NCBI GenBank assembly: GCA_028683435.1
Contig: JAQUIG010000005.1
Location: 54,778-118,777, forward strand
Direction of reading: 5' to 3'
Source of the DNA: Desulfuromonadaceae bacterium
GTDB lineage: Bacteria; Desulfobacterota; Desulfuromonadia; Geobacterales; Pseudopelobacteraceae
DNA: 64,000 bases
In this document: one piece after another, positions 8,067-17,168 of the stretch
How positions within the stretch are numbered: position 1 is the stretch's first letter
Layout of the letters: every line of letters starts with the position of its first letter
Position numbers and translations under genes: made by a program
The notes under the pieces: model-generated
Seen by the model: the letters and a program-made list of their open reading frames with translations, nothing else
Database searches by the model: none
What the model was told of the DNA's origin: nothing

Positions 8067-9269
8067 GTGAACATTTCATCGTCACATAATCATCGTACGG
8101 CTCTGCACCGGTTCGTAGCAGCCGGCGTCGGCAGGCTGCTCTCGTGGCTTCTTCCCGATAAAAACCATTCCGGCCTGTTTTTCTTCTTTCCTTTTTGCCA
8201 CATCGGCGGTGCCGAGCGGGTCCACGCGGATATCGTCACCTGCTTTGCCGCGGAACGACCCTGGGTCTTCTTCTGTAAATGGTCACCCCGGCCGGGTGTG
8301 CTCCGGGAGGAATTCGGCAGATCCGCCCGCATTTTTGACTGGCGCTTGCGCCTGAAATACAGCTACCCGTTCAGCGCCTGGCTCATGGCGGGCGTTGTCA
8401 ACAGGCACCCCAACGCGGTCGTCTTCGGCTGCAACACCCTCTTTTTCTACAAGATGCTCCCGTATCTTGCCGAACACGTCCGGGTCGTGGACCTGTTCCA
8501 TGCCTTCGGCGGCGGCGCGGAGGAGTTCAGCCTGCCGGTGGCGCAGCGTATCGATACCCGCGTCGTTATCACGCCGCAGACCAGGGATGATCTGGTAATG
8601 CAATACCGCAGCAATGGTGTTGATGCCGCATTGAACACGCGGATAGAGGTTATCGGAAACCGCGTGGAGATCCCGCCCCTCTACCCTGGAAAACCTGCGG
8701 TCGGGACTCTGGACATCCTCTTTGTCGGCCGCGCTTCGGCTGAAAAACGGGTCCATATTGCGGGCCGTGTTGCCGCGCTCTGTGCCGAAAGAAGCATCCC
8801 TGTCACGCTCACGATGGTTGGTGACCTGGTGGATGGCGTTGCCGCGGCCGACCGCCCATTATGCCGTTTCATGGGCGAAGTGACGGATCAGGCGCTCTTG
8901 AAAGAGTTGTATGCACATGCGCATGTGCTCCTTCTTACCTCCAGCCGGGAAGGGTTCCCGATGGTGATCATGGAGGCGATGGCGCAGGGGGTGGTGCCGG
9001 TCGCTACCGATGTCGGTGGCATTGCTCTCCACCTGCAGACCGGTGCAAACGGCTGGCTGATAGAGAATGCCGTGGATGAGGATATGATTGCCGAAGCGAT
9101 GTTCGCTGCTATAGAAACACTTTTCCGCAACAGGGAGCTGTTGTCGCGCCTGTCCGCTGCGGCCTATGACTATGCCCGGGAGAATTTCGGGGGAGAGGCG
9201 TTTTGCTGTCGCTACCGGTCGCTACTGCTGGGGCAAGAGAACGATAGTTGCGGGGATAGCGATGCCTAA
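8067..9269 (+). CDS. Family 4-type glycosyltransferase
   Basis: GT-B retaining transferase, 400 residues. The C-terminal half has the GT4 pattern: LDILFVGRASAEKR, then LLTSSREGFPMVIMEAMAQG with the conserved E-x7-E pair, then VVPVATDVGG. The N-terminal acceptor half contains FCHIGGAERVHADI, an unusually aromatic entry. GTG start at 8067 with AAGGGGGG just upstream. The next gene starts inside its 3' end. Donor and acceptor cannot be read from sequence. Confidence 0.85.
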   Translation: MNISSSHNHRTALHRFVAAGVGRLLSWLLPDKNHSGLFFFFPFCHIGGAERVHADIVTCFAAERPWVFFCKWSPRPGVLREEFGRSARIFDWRLRLKYSYPFSAWLMAGVVNRHPNAVVFGCNTLFFYKMLPYLAEHVRVVDLFHAFGGGAEEFSLPVAQRIDTRVVITPQTRDDLVMQYRSNGVDAALNTRIEVIGNRVEIPPLYPGKPAVGTLDILFVGRASAEKRVHIAGRVAALCAERSIPVTLTMVGDLVDGVAAADRPLCRFMGEVTDQALLKELYAHAHVLLLTSSREGFPMVIMEAMAQGVVPVATDVGGIALHLQTGANGWLIENAVDEDMIAEAMFAAIETLFRNRELLSRLSAAAYDYARENFGGEAFCCRYRSLLLGQENDSCGDSDA

Positions 9270-10062
9270 GGTCAGCGTCATCATACCGTGCTATAACCAT
9301 GGGGAATATCTGGACGAAGCGGTTGACTCCGTTCTGACCCAGACGTTCCGTGATTTTGAAATCATCATCGTCGACGACGGATCAACCGATGCGGAGACCG
9401 TTGCCACGCTCGAAAACTATAACCGGCCGAACTCCCGTGTGATCCATACATCCAACCAGGGCCTTGCCATGGCACGCAATAACGGCATCCGCGAAGCGTG
9501 CGGCGAGTTCATACTCCCGCTTGATGCCGATGACAAGATCGCTCCCGATTATCTGGCGAAAGGGGTGGCTATTCTGGATGCCAGGCCGGAGACAGGTATC
9601 GTCTACTGCCTGGCCGACTGTTTCGGCGCGCAACAGGGACGGTGGTCTATTCCGGATTACTCGCCGCGCGGCATGCTCCTGACCAACCTGATCTTCTGCA
9701 GCTCGCTTTTCAGAAAATCCTCCTGGGAACGGACCGCCGGCTACAATCCGAACATGAACAGGGGGTGGGAGGATTGGGATTTCTGGCTCTCACTCATAGA
9801 GCTGGGGTGCGCGGTGGAGCGTATCCCGGAAGTGCTCTTCTTCTATCGGGTCGCTCCTGACTCCATGGTGCGCTCCATGGATCGACAGATCCGGGTGGAG
9901 ATGCATCTGCAGCTGATGCGCAACCACCCCCGCCTGTTTAGGTTTCAATCACGAACCCTGCTGGAGCTGTATTATCTGTTGCGTGACTCGCACCTTTACC
10001 GCATGGTGAAGAAACTGCGCATACCAGCGTTGATCGGCAACAAGATGGCGGGGGGGCGATGA
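9262..10062 (+). CDS. Family 2 glycosyltransferase
   Basis: GT-A fold inverting transferase of 266 residues. It opens with VSVIIPCYNHGEYLDEAVDS, has the nucleotide-binding VDDGSTD and the metal-binding LDADDKI (DxD), and a WEDWDFWLSL acceptor-site block. The open frame extends to 9166, but ATG 9262 (MPKVSVII) follows GGGGATAG and matches family starts. It overlaps the previous gene by 8 bp and the next by 4 bp, so the operon is translationally coupled. Confidence 0.88.
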   Translation: MPKVSVIIPCYNHGEYLDEAVDSVLTQTFRDFEIIIVDDGSTDAETVATLENYNRPNSRVIHTSNQGLAMARNNGIREACGEFILPLDADDKIAPDYLAKGVAILDARPETGIVYCLADCFGAQQGRWSIPDYSPRGMLLTNLIFCSSLFRKSSWERTAGYNPNMNRGWEDWDFWLSLIELGCAVERIPEVLFFYRVAPDSMVRSMDRQIRVEMHLQLMRNHPRLFRFQSRTLLELYYLLRDSHLYRMVKKLRIPALIGNKMAGGR

Positions 10063-11258
10063 AAATAGTCTTTCTGGCACCGTTTGGTATCCGTCCGAAA
10101 GGGACCCTGATCGCCCGCATGCTGCCGCTTGCAGCGGGAGTTCAGGCTTGCGGTCATATCGTCACGATCATAGCTCCACCCTATACGAACCCTGAAGATT
10201 CCGGAGCCGTGGAGATCGTCCGCGGGGTCCGGCTCGTTAATATCCGTCTTGCACAGAAAGGGGCGACCGGTACGCTGCTGATGGCCTGGCGCATGCTGCG
10301 GGCGGCCTTGGCCGAGGAGCCGGATCTGATCCATCTCTTCAAGCCCAAGGGATATGGCGGCCTGGCGGCGATGCTGCTCATCCAGCTGCGGCGTTTCGGC
10401 GCACCGCTCCCCCCGGTTCTCGTCGATACCGACGACTGGGAGGGGAGGGGGGGGATGAATGAAACTCTTCCCTATTCACGCGCAGAGCGCCGGGTGTTTG
10501 CATTCCAGGAACAGTGGCTGCTGCGCCGGTCCGCTGCGGTAACGGCTGCGAGCAAGGCTTTGTACGAACTCGCAATAACAGGAGGAATGCCAGCCGCTCA
10601 AACATTCTACCTCCCAAATTGCGTTGACGACCTCCCGCCTCGGGACGGACGCATGGCACGCCAACGGCTCGGAATCCCTGCCGAAGCGCCTGTGCTATTG
10701 CTCTATACCCGTTTTTTCGAGTTCAGCCAGAAGACGCTTCATGAGCTTTTTGCCTCCATTCACAAAAGTTTGCCAGAGGTCCGTTTTCTGATCGTCGGGC
10801 AGGGACGATGCGGAGAGGAGGAGCTGCTGCGGCGTGCGGCAGATGCCGGCGGTTTCTCGGCTGCGCTCGTCATGGCCGGCTGGACTGAAGCGGAGCTGCT
10901 TCCCGGCCTGCTCGCCGCCGGGGATCTTGCGGTCTACCCCTTTGACGACAACCTGGTAAATCGTGCCAAATGCCCCGCCAAGCTGACTGAACTGCTCCGT
11001 TCCGGAATTCCCGTGGTCGCGGACCGGGTGGGGCAGATACCAGAGTACCTCACGCCTGAACTACAATCTCAGCTCTGCACTCCGGGAGACGTGCAGGCCA
11101 TGTCCGCCCGCTGCGTGGAGCTGCTGCAAAATCGCCCCCTCTGCAGGGAGCTGGGCGCTGCCGCCCGTCACTATATTCTGCAGCATTTCAGCTGGACAGA
11201 AAGTGCCGCAAGGCTGGAGCAGATGTACCAATCCATGTGTGCTGATGGAGATGCTTAA
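10059..11258 (+). CDS. Family 4-type glycosyltransferase
   Basis: 399-residue GT-B transferase. The N-terminus (MKIVFLAPFGIRPKGT) and LIHLFKPKGYGGLAAML form the acceptor domain; the donor domain has LLYTRFFEFSQKT, FLIVGQGRCGEEELL and AVYPFDDNLVNRAKCPAKL. The last segment is an unusual replacement of the standard E-x7-E loop, though SGIPVVADRVGQIPEYL follows as in the family. Overlaps the previous gene by 4 bp and abuts the YfhO gene. Substrate unknown. Confidence 0.83.
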   Translation: MKIVFLAPFGIRPKGTLIARMLPLAAGVQACGHIVTIIAPPYTNPEDSGAVEIVRGVRLVNIRLAQKGATGTLLMAWRMLRAALAEEPDLIHLFKPKGYGGLAAMLLIQLRRFGAPLPPVLVDTDDWEGRGGMNETLPYSRAERRVFAFQEQWLLRRSAAVTAASKALYELAITGGMPAAQTFYLPNCVDDLPPRDGRMARQRLGIPAEAPVLLLYTRFFEFSQKTLHELFASIHKSLPEVRFLIVGQGRCGEEELLRRAADAGGFSAALVMAGWTEAELLPGLLAAGDLAVYPFDDNLVNRAKCPAKLTELLRSGIPVVADRVGQIPEYLTPELQSQLCTPGDVQAMSARCVELLQNRPLCRELGAAARHYILQHFSWTESAARLEQMYQSMCADGDA

Positions 11259-13682
11259 ATGACTGAACGGAAGAAAGACCTGCTCTATCTGGCCGCACTC
11301 CTGCTGCTGCTGATGCTCTTCTTTGCAAAGATTCTCTTTACCGACAAGATCATCCGTGCCCCGGACATCATCAACGAAGCCTACTGGTGGATGAAGGGGT
11401 ACAATGACAAGTCGTTGGCGGAGCTGTTTTCGTTCGACCTGAAGGCCTCCTGGGACCTCTTCACCAACAGCGGCAGCACCAATGAGGGGGGGATGAGTTC
11501 CATGCAGTTCCTGCTCCATCTGCCGCTCATCCTTCATTTCTTCCCCGCCCCCTCCTCGGTGGCCTGGTTCATCGTGCTGCATCTCTTCTTCGGTGCCGCC
11601 GGAGTCTACTATTACTGCCGCCTGATCGGCACCAGCCGCATAGCCGCTTTTTTTGCCGCGATCGTCTTTGCGCTTGCCACCGAGAATGCGTCGCTGATAA
11701 ATGCCGGACATGTCATGAAGATCGCCACCATTTCATACGCTCCGTGGGCATTCTTCTGTCTTGAAAAGGGCTTTATCCGCACAAGGGTGGTCTGGTTCCT
11801 GGCAACGGCGTTTGTGCTCGCTCTGCAATTCTTCAACACCCACTGGCAGATCGCCTATTACACCTGTCTCGCTGTCGCTGCGTACGGCATCATCCGCACC
11901 GTCGGCATCATTGTGTACGAGCGCGGAGAGCATCGCTTTTCCGTGCCGCGCCTGCTTGGGTACAACGTGGTCCTGCTGGCCTTTTTTCTGATGACCGTAT
12001 CCATCTCGTTGCTGCCGCTGGCCAACTGGTCCCAGGGGACAAACCGCGGTGTGCAGAGCGGGGCAAATCAGGGGAAGGGAGGGCTGGAACGTGACGAGGC
12101 GATGTCCTGGTCACTGCCGCCGGAGGAGGCCTTCGCATTTGTCATACCCGGCTTTTTCGGTTTTTCCCGGCAGGAAGCGGGTCCGAATCCAGTCAATATC
12201 GCCAGCTACTACTGGGGGCGAATGGTGTTCACCCAGACCGCCAGCTACATGGGGCTGCTCCCCTGGCTGCTGGTCCCCTTGCCGCTTCTGTTCAGGCGTG
12301 ACAAATACAGTTGGCTCGCGGTCATTGGACTCGCTGGCGGCATACTGTTTTCGATGGGCAAGTACACCCCCTTCTACAACCTTCTGTTCGATTATTTTCC
12401 CGGCATCAACCGTTTCCGCGTTCCCAAAATGATCATGTTCATCCCGGTCATCGCTCTCGGCGTATTGTCCGCCCGCGGCCTGGATCTCCTGATGGATACG
12501 GAAACGCGTGCCACAAAGGTCTTTCAGCGCTATCTGGCCGGTATTACGGCACTGCCGATCGTACTGCTTCTGCTGCAGGCTGTCCTCTCGCGCGGACGGG
12601 AGGTCTGGATCCGCGTCTTCCATGAACTGCTGGCGGCGCCGACCCGTTATGAACAGGGGGCATACCTCGTTGCCCAGCGGTGGGGGAATGCCGTCCTTGA
12701 GACCGGGATCGCTGCAACGCTCGCCGCGATCCTGGCTGCCGTCATCGTTTTTAACCCCCGCATGAAGCGGTTTACGCTCCTGCTCCCGATTATGCTGGTG
12801 ATGATCTACCTGGCTGACGTCTGGCGCGTAAACGACAAATTCATCTTTACGGTGGCGTTGCCGGAAAAATCGCTGGCAGGCGTAACCCCGGCCATGGAGT
12901 TCATCAAGTGTGACTCGATGCAGTACCGGACCCTGCCGCTGGACGGGAGCGATCCGATGCTGTACGCGTCGAGCGGTATTCCGGTCATGTTTACGCCCAA
13001 CCCGGTTCAGCAGCAGCGCTGGCAGCTGTTTCTGGACAACTTTGTCCTGAATTCCGTCATGCCGGATCTGTTGAACGTGAAGTACTACCTTTATACCGAG
13101 GGTCAATATGCCCAGGAAAAGGGACAGCTGGGCGAAAAATTCCGGCCGGTCTTCCGGTCACCGGATGGTTGTCAGCTTGTTCTTGAAAACCGCACCGTGC
13201 TCCCCAAGGCGTGGCTCGTCCCGGCGGTGCAGGTGATTAGTGACCCGGCAGCGCGGCTGGCTGTTTTGCAGAATCCGGCCTTTAATCCCCGCACGGTGGC
13301 GCTCGTTGAATCTGCACCTCCATTGGTTATGGCCACTCCAAGCCGGGACGTTGCATCTCCACAGCAAGAAGTAGCCGTACCAATCTATGAGAATGAACGG
13401 ATTGTCGTCACAGCAGCAGCTTCTGCCAATGCACTCCTCGTCCTCGGCGAAAAATACTACAAGGGATGGAAGGCGACAATCGATGGCAATCCGGTCGATA
13501 TTGTCCCGGTCAACCATGTCCTGCGCGGTGTGTATCTCCCCCCCGGCGCCCACCGGGTGGAGTTCCGCTTCGACCCGCTTCCCTTCAAAATCGGCAAATA
13601 TCTGACACTGGCTTCCTTTGCGCTGTTTGCGGGGATGCTGATGCGTGAGTGGCTCCTGCGTCGCAAAAGGGTGAAGGAGTAA
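11259..13682 (+). CDS. YfhO-type large membrane protein (putative membrane glycosyltransferase)
   Basis: 807 residues with an N-terminal hydrophobic half of roughly 12 membrane segments and a soluble C-terminal half, then a last membrane helix (YLTLASFALFAGMLM). YfhO-family proteins resemble GT-C transferases that use polyprenyl-phosphate sugars; in Firmicutes YfhO glycosylates lipoteichoic acid. Diagnostic pieces include KYTPFYNLLFDYFPGINRFR and the C-terminal YYKGWKATIDGNPVDIVPVN and LPPGAHRVEFRFDP. It starts one base after the previous stop. Likely the last sugar-adding step of this locus, by inference. Confidence 0.82.
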   Translation: MTERKKDLLYLAALLLLLMLFFAKILFTDKIIRAPDIINEAYWWMKGYNDKSLAELFSFDLKASWDLFTNSGSTNEGGMSSMQFLLHLPLILHFFPAPSSVAWFIVLHLFFGAAGVYYYCRLIGTSRIAAFFAAIVFALATENASLINAGHVMKIATISYAPWAFFCLEKGFIRTRVVWFLATAFVLALQFFNTHWQIAYYTCLAVAAYGIIRTVGIIVYERGEHRFSVPRLLGYNVVLLAFFLMTVSISLLPLANWSQGTNRGVQSGANQGKGGLERDEAMSWSLPPEEAFAFVIPGFFGFSRQEAGPNPVNIASYYWGRMVFTQTASYMGLLPWLLVPLPLLFRRDKYSWLAVIGLAGGILFSMGKYTPFYNLLFDYFPGINRFRVPKMIMFIPVIALGVLSARGLDLLMDTETRATKVFQRYLAGITALPIVLLLLQAVLSRGREVWIRVFHELLAAPTRYEQGAYLVAQRWGNAVLETGIAATLAAILAAVIVFNPRMKRFTLLLPIMLVMIYLADVWRVNDKFIFTVALPEKSLAGVTPAMEFIKCDSMQYRTLPLDGSDPMLYASSGIPVMFTPNPVQQQRWQLFLDNFVLNSVMPDLLNVKYYLYTEGQYAQEKGQLGEKFRPVFRSPDGCQLVLENRTVLPKAWLVPAVQVISDPAARLAVLQNPAFNPRTVALVESAPPLVMATPSRDVASPQQEVAVPIYENERIVVTAAASANALLVLGEKYYKGWKATIDGNPVDIVPVNHVLRGVYLPPGAHRVEFRFDPLPFKIGKYLTLASFALFAGMLMREWLLRRKRVKE

Positions 13683-13692
13683 GGGTGAAAAT

Positions 13693-14424
13693 TTGACACG
13701 TGATGATCTAAAACTGTTCGGTCTGCAGCTGTTTCAACCGCGGCACGGGTACCGTTATTCTCTGGACCCGCTGCTGCTGGCGCGCTTTTGCGCGGAGGTG
13801 AAACCGGGGGGGAGTGTTGTCGACCTGGGAGCCGGCTGCGGAATTATTTCGCTCGTGCTGGCGCGAATCAACCCGTCAGCCTCGCTGGTGGCGGTCGAAA
13901 ACAACCCCGACATGGCAACGCTTGTCGAGCGAAATATCCGGCATAATGACCTTGCCGGAAGAGTATCTGTCCTTGCCGCCGATGTCATAAATCTGCGCTG
14001 CCGTTACCCTGTTTCGACCTTTGATCTGGTCGTCTCCAATCCGCCCTTTCGGGCAGCGGGGAGCGGTCGCCTCAGCCCCCGGGCCGGGCGTGACAGCGCC
14101 CGCCATGAAACAACTGCCGGACTTGCCGATTTTCTAGCTGCGGCAAAATACCTTGTCAAGCCGGGTGGCAGGATATGTTTTATTCAACACCCGTCACGCC
14201 TGGCAGATTTTATCGCCCATGCCAGGGAACTTAAGCTGGCGCTGCACAGGTTACGGATGGTGCATGACAGCATTGCTGCACCATCCACCATGTTCATGGC
14301 GGAGTTGGCCAAGGGGAGCAGGCGAGCCGTAGAGGTGGAAGCGCCGTTGATACTGCGGGATGATCGCGGGAATTATACGGAAGAAGTGGCGGAGTTGTTG
14401 GGAGGGAAGCCAACAGTAACCTGA
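13693..14424 (+). CDS. trmN6: tRNA1(Val) (adenine37-N6)-methyltransferase-like protein
   Basis: SAM-dependent N6-adenine methyltransferase of the YfiC/TrmN6 type. SAM site VVDLGAGCGIISLVL, acidic loop VAVENNP and catalytic NPPF (in VVSNPPFRAAGSGR) are all present. The N-terminal FQPRHGYRYSLDPLLLA is typical of the family. TTG start at 13693 with AAGGGTG upstream. Ten bp separate it from the YfhO gene, so it may ride on the glycan operon, but its function is RNA modification. Ends before a strong hairpin at 14446. Confidence 0.85.
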   Translation: MTRDDLKLFGLQLFQPRHGYRYSLDPLLLARFCAEVKPGGSVVDLGAGCGIISLVLARINPSASLVAVENNPDMATLVERNIRHNDLAGRVSVLAADVINLRCRYPVSTFDLVVSNPPFRAAGSGRLSPRAGRDSARHETTAGLADFLAAAKYLVKPGGRICFIQHPSRLADFIAHARELKLALHRLRMVHDSIAAPSTMFMAELAKGSRRAVEVEAPLILRDDRGNYTEEVAELLGGKPTVT

Positions 14425-14445
14425 TGTGGAATCCAGCAGATAAAA

Positions 14446-14478
14446 AGACCTCAGAGGTTTATAAAAACTCTGAGGTCT
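14446..14478. terminator. Bidirectional intrinsic terminator
   Basis: Perfect 11-bp arms AGACCTCAGAG (14446-14456) and CTCTGAGGTCT (14468-14478) with an 11-base AT-rich loop. Reading leftwards the hairpin is followed by TTTTTA, so it should end the minus-strand CheX operon and can also stop the plus-strand trmN6 transcript. Confidence 0.85.
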
Positions 14479-14505
14479 CCCGTCGTCCGGATATGGGTGG
14501 AGGGG

Positions 14506-15372
14506 TCACCCCTTGATCAGCAGAATCATCTCCATCGTGTCGCCATCTTCGATGTGAATCGGAAAGCTGAGCGCCCTGTGGCCATCTGGTATCGGCAGGC
14601 CGCTTGCCGGCGGGTGGAGCGTGACCGGCGGATTGATGTTTATGATGACCCCGGTCTGGGAAGCCTTGGCCGCGACATTGCCGCAGACGACGTTAACAAA
14701 CTCCATGACGGTGTCTTCCAGCACTTCTGCCGGTTCATCATCAACAGACGCTTCCCCCAGGATCACCCTGGCGATTGATTTTTGCAACCCCTCTGAAACC
14801 GAGATCAGGTAGCGCACCTCAACATCTCCGCTCAGATCCATGGCTGCCAGCATGAAGTTGTGGGGGATGACTGTTGCCAGAGTACATTTGTCCGGTCGGA
14901 AGCGCAGGTCAAGCACACGGGTAATCATCTTGTAGGTAAGGTCAGCCGTCATTTCCCAGATGTGATTGTCGGCGGTGGTTATCGGGAGCTCAATGCCGTC
15001 CGATACATACTCGGCCTGATCGGCCTTGAAGGCATCGAGCTGCTTCCGGAGTTCCTCATCTGTCAACGCTCCGGCCTGTACCAGCGCTTCGCCGATGTAT
15101 AGATGGGTGCTCTTCTGACGGATAAAAACGTCATCCATCTGGGCCGCAGTCAAAAAGCCCATCTCCACCAGCAGATCGCCTAGTTTCATGTCCTTGGACA
15201 TCTGGGCATTGTGGGCGCGCCGAATTTCCGCCGGGGTGACCAGTCCCATTGCAACGGCCATCTCGCCGAATTTAAGGTTGTTCTTGTCCTGAAGGTCAAT
15301 AGCTTTTAGCAGCGCTTCACTGGAAACGATCCCCTGTCCTATCAAAAACTGTCCGAAAAATTTAACAGCCAT
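14506..15372 (-). CDS. MshEN-repeat / CheX-like phosphatase fusion protein
   Basis: 288 residues in two parts. Residues 5-28, 34-57, 63-86 and 92-115 form four 24-residue repeats with five-residue spacers, an exact 29-residue period; glycines fall at 7/36/65/94 and 14/43/72/101, and Gln ends repeats 1-3. This is the layout of the MshEN c-di-GMP-binding module (two motifs plus a five-residue spacer), here doubled. Residues about 135-288 resemble CheX/CheC: D220-x3-E224-x2-N227 followed by prolines 21-22 residues later fits the phosphatase signature. The gene lies 33 bp downstream of a CheY-like receiver. Inference: a c-di-GMP-sensitive phosphatase for that receiver. c-di-GMP binding is not shown by sequence alone. 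Confidence 0.78.
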   Translation of the reverse strand: MAVKFFGQFLIGQGIVSSEALLKAIDLQDKNNLKFGEMAVAMGLVTPAEIRRAHNAQMSKDMKLGDLLVEMGFLTAAQMDDVFIRQKSTHLYIGEALVQAGALTDEELRKQLDAFKADQAEYVSDGIELPITTADNHIWEMTADLTYKMITRVLDLRFRPDKCTLATVIPHNFMLAAMDLSGDVEVRYLISVSEGLQKSIARVILGEASVDDEPAEVLEDTVMEFVNVVCGNVAAKASQTGVIININPPVTLHPPASGLPIPDGHRALSFPIHIEDGDTMEMILLIKG

Positions 15373-15405
15373 ATTTATGCCCCTTTAAATCATTAATTTG
15401 ATGAA

Positions 15406-15765
15406 TCAGAGCTCCCGCAGGATCCGCAGGACGTCACCGGCTTCGAACGGTTTTGAAATGACATTCTTGGCGCCAAGTTTAAGCGCCTCGGTAAACTTGT
15501 CACCCACCCCGCCGAGCGATGTCACCATGACAACTTTGACCTCTTTGTCCATGACCGAGAGCGTCCGCAGAGCTGTCAGGCCGTCCATGCCGGGCATGTT
15601 CATATCCATGCAGATGATGTCCGGATTTTCGGTATGATTCATTTTGATCGCCTCGGCACCGTTCTTGGCGTGTCCGACGCAGGTGAAATCGCCTGATTCA
15701 GCGAGGATTTTCTCAAGCTGGCGGGCAACTGAGAGGCTGTCATCAACTACGAGAACTTTTTTCAT
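15406..15765 (-). CDS. CheY-like single-domain response regulator
   Basis: A 119-residue stand-alone receiver. The acidic pair D8-D9 (VVDDS), phosphoacceptor D54 (CMDMNMPGMDG), Thr/Ser switch (VMVTSLG) and Lys in VISKPF are all present. The frame is open to 15864, but ATG 15765 (MKKVLVVDD) has GGAGGAAAC upstream and fits the family. It is cotranscribed with the downstream CheX-like gene, its probable phosphatase. No DNA-binding output, so it likely acts by protein contact. Confidence 0.9.
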   Translation of the reverse strand: MKKVLVVDDSLSVARQLEKILAESGDFTCVGHAKNGAEAIKMNHTENPDIICMDMNMPGMDGLTALRTLSVMDKEVKVVMVTSLGGVGDKFTEALKLGAKNVISKPFEAGDVLRILREL

Positions 15766-15938
15766 TTCCACGTTTCCTCCTGATAAACTGACGGCTTTAC
15801 GGCACAATAGGTGATTGCTGCGGAAAACGCTGGTGAATGTAGCTGAAAGTAGAACAGATGTCAAAAGTATGTTTGGCTTTTCATGCTCAGGCCGAATGTG
15901 ATAGAGTGTCCGAAATCTTATATAAAGGAGTATCTGCT

Positions 15939-16961
15939 ATGATACGTTATGTCAATTCATCAGGGTGGTTTGTTAAAGTATTTCTGATCGCCGCAGTTGT
16001 GTCATGCTCAACTATTGTTATCGCAGCCGGGCCTGAAACAAAAAAAGAAAGCACCGCTGCCGCAACATCGCCGGCGGCTGCCCCGCTTAAGGGCGCTGTT
16101 GCGCGCGTCAACGGGGTAGATATCGATGCCCTCGAACTGCGCCGGGCGGAAAAAGTTTTGCTGCGCGGGCAGACGGTGCCGGCTGACAAACAGGCGGACC
16201 TCGACAAACAGGCGGTTGATCAACTGATATCGGCGGAACTGCTGTATCAGGCTGCTGCGAAGCTGGAGGTTAAGGACCTGGATAAACAGATTGATGCCAA
16301 AATGGCCCAAGGGAAGGCCCGCTTCAAGGATGAACAGGAGTTTAAAAAGGCGATCAGGGATCTTGACATGGACGAAAAGAATCTGCGCGAATATACCCGT
16401 CGCGATCTTTTGATCTCCAATTTTATTGAAACCACCTTCGTATCAAAAGCGGCGGTTACAGAGGCTGAAGCCCGCGCCTTCTATGACAAAAACCCGGAAA
16501 AATTCAAACGGGACGAGACCGTTAAAGCCAGCCATATCCTGATCGGCGTAGATGCGAAGGCTTCTGCCGATGACAAGAAAAAAGCTCATGAGAAGGCAGA
16601 GAAACTGCACAAAGAGCTGGCCGCCGGAGCTGATTTTGCGGCTTTGGCGAAAGTGAATTCAACCTGTCCGAGCAGCCAACAGGGGGGGGATCTCGGATTT
16701 TTCGGCAAAGGTCAGATGGTGCCGCCGTTTGAAAAAGCGGCCTTTGCGCTCAAGCCTGGTGCGATCAGTCCTGTTGTTGAAACCCAGTTCGGCTATCACA
16801 TCATCAAGGTGACGGAGAAAAAAGCGGCCGGGAAGGCTGATTTCAAGGATGTGAAAACAAAGATCGAAGAGTATCTGAAAGGGCTGAAAGTTAACGAAGC
16901 ACTCCAGAAATATCTCGAAGAGGCCCGGAAAAGCGCGAAAATTGAGATCCTTGTAAAATAA
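15939..16961 (+). CDS. Exported PpiC-type peptidyl-prolyl isomerase / foldase
   Basis: 340 residues: signal sequence (about 1-31), a SurA/PrsA-like helical chaperone region (about 50-185) and a parvulin domain (about 200-310) with VKASHILIGVD, GGDLGFFGKGQMVPPFEKAAF and TQFGYHIIKVTE. The signal contains VVSC with Cys at residue 22, so it could be a lipoprotein rather than a cleaved periplasmic protein. ATG 15939 follows AAAGGAG; the longer reading from 15858 would spoil the signal peptide. Likely assists folding of envelope proteins. A good terminator follows. Confidence 0.9.
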   Translation: MIRYVNSSGWFVKVFLIAAVVSCSTIVIAAGPETKKESTAAATSPAAAPLKGAVARVNGVDIDALELRRAEKVLLRGQTVPADKQADLDKQAVDQLISAELLYQAAAKLEVKDLDKQIDAKMAQGKARFKDEQEFKKAIRDLDMDEKNLREYTRRDLLISNFIETTFVSKAAVTEAEARAFYDKNPEKFKRDETVKASHILIGVDAKASADDKKKAHEKAEKLHKELAAGADFAALAKVNSTCPSSQQGGDLGFFGKGQMVPPFEKAAFALKPGAISPVVETQFGYHIIKVTEKKAAGKADFKDVKTKIEEYLKGLKVNEALQKYLEEARKSAKIEILVK

Positions 16962-16992
16962 CCGGCAGGGCATAATTATCTGCTGCGGGTCC

Positions 16993-17031
16993 AAGCGGCT
17001 GTCCGGATTAAATACGGACAGCCGCTTTTTT
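16993..17031 (+). terminator. Intrinsic terminator after PpiC gene
   Basis: Arms AAGCGGCTGTCCG (16993-17005) and CGGACAGCCGCTT (17015-17027), 13 perfect pairs with a nine-base loop, run straight into six T residues. Textbook rho-independent terminator. Confidence 0.93.
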
Positions 17032-17168
17032 CGTAGATGCGGTTTAAATGTATGGCATTATATGGCCGATATGGTACTAACTGACGGGCAGTATCTACCA
17101 AATCTGTTGATCTGCTGCAGGGATGGTTTAACCGGCAGCACCACTTCTTTCATAGCTATGAGGTCTTC

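Noticed and set aside
12111..13106. 331-residue minus-strand frame inside the YfhO-type gene
   Set aside because: Rich in His, Arg and Gln, typical of antisense translation; no family features.
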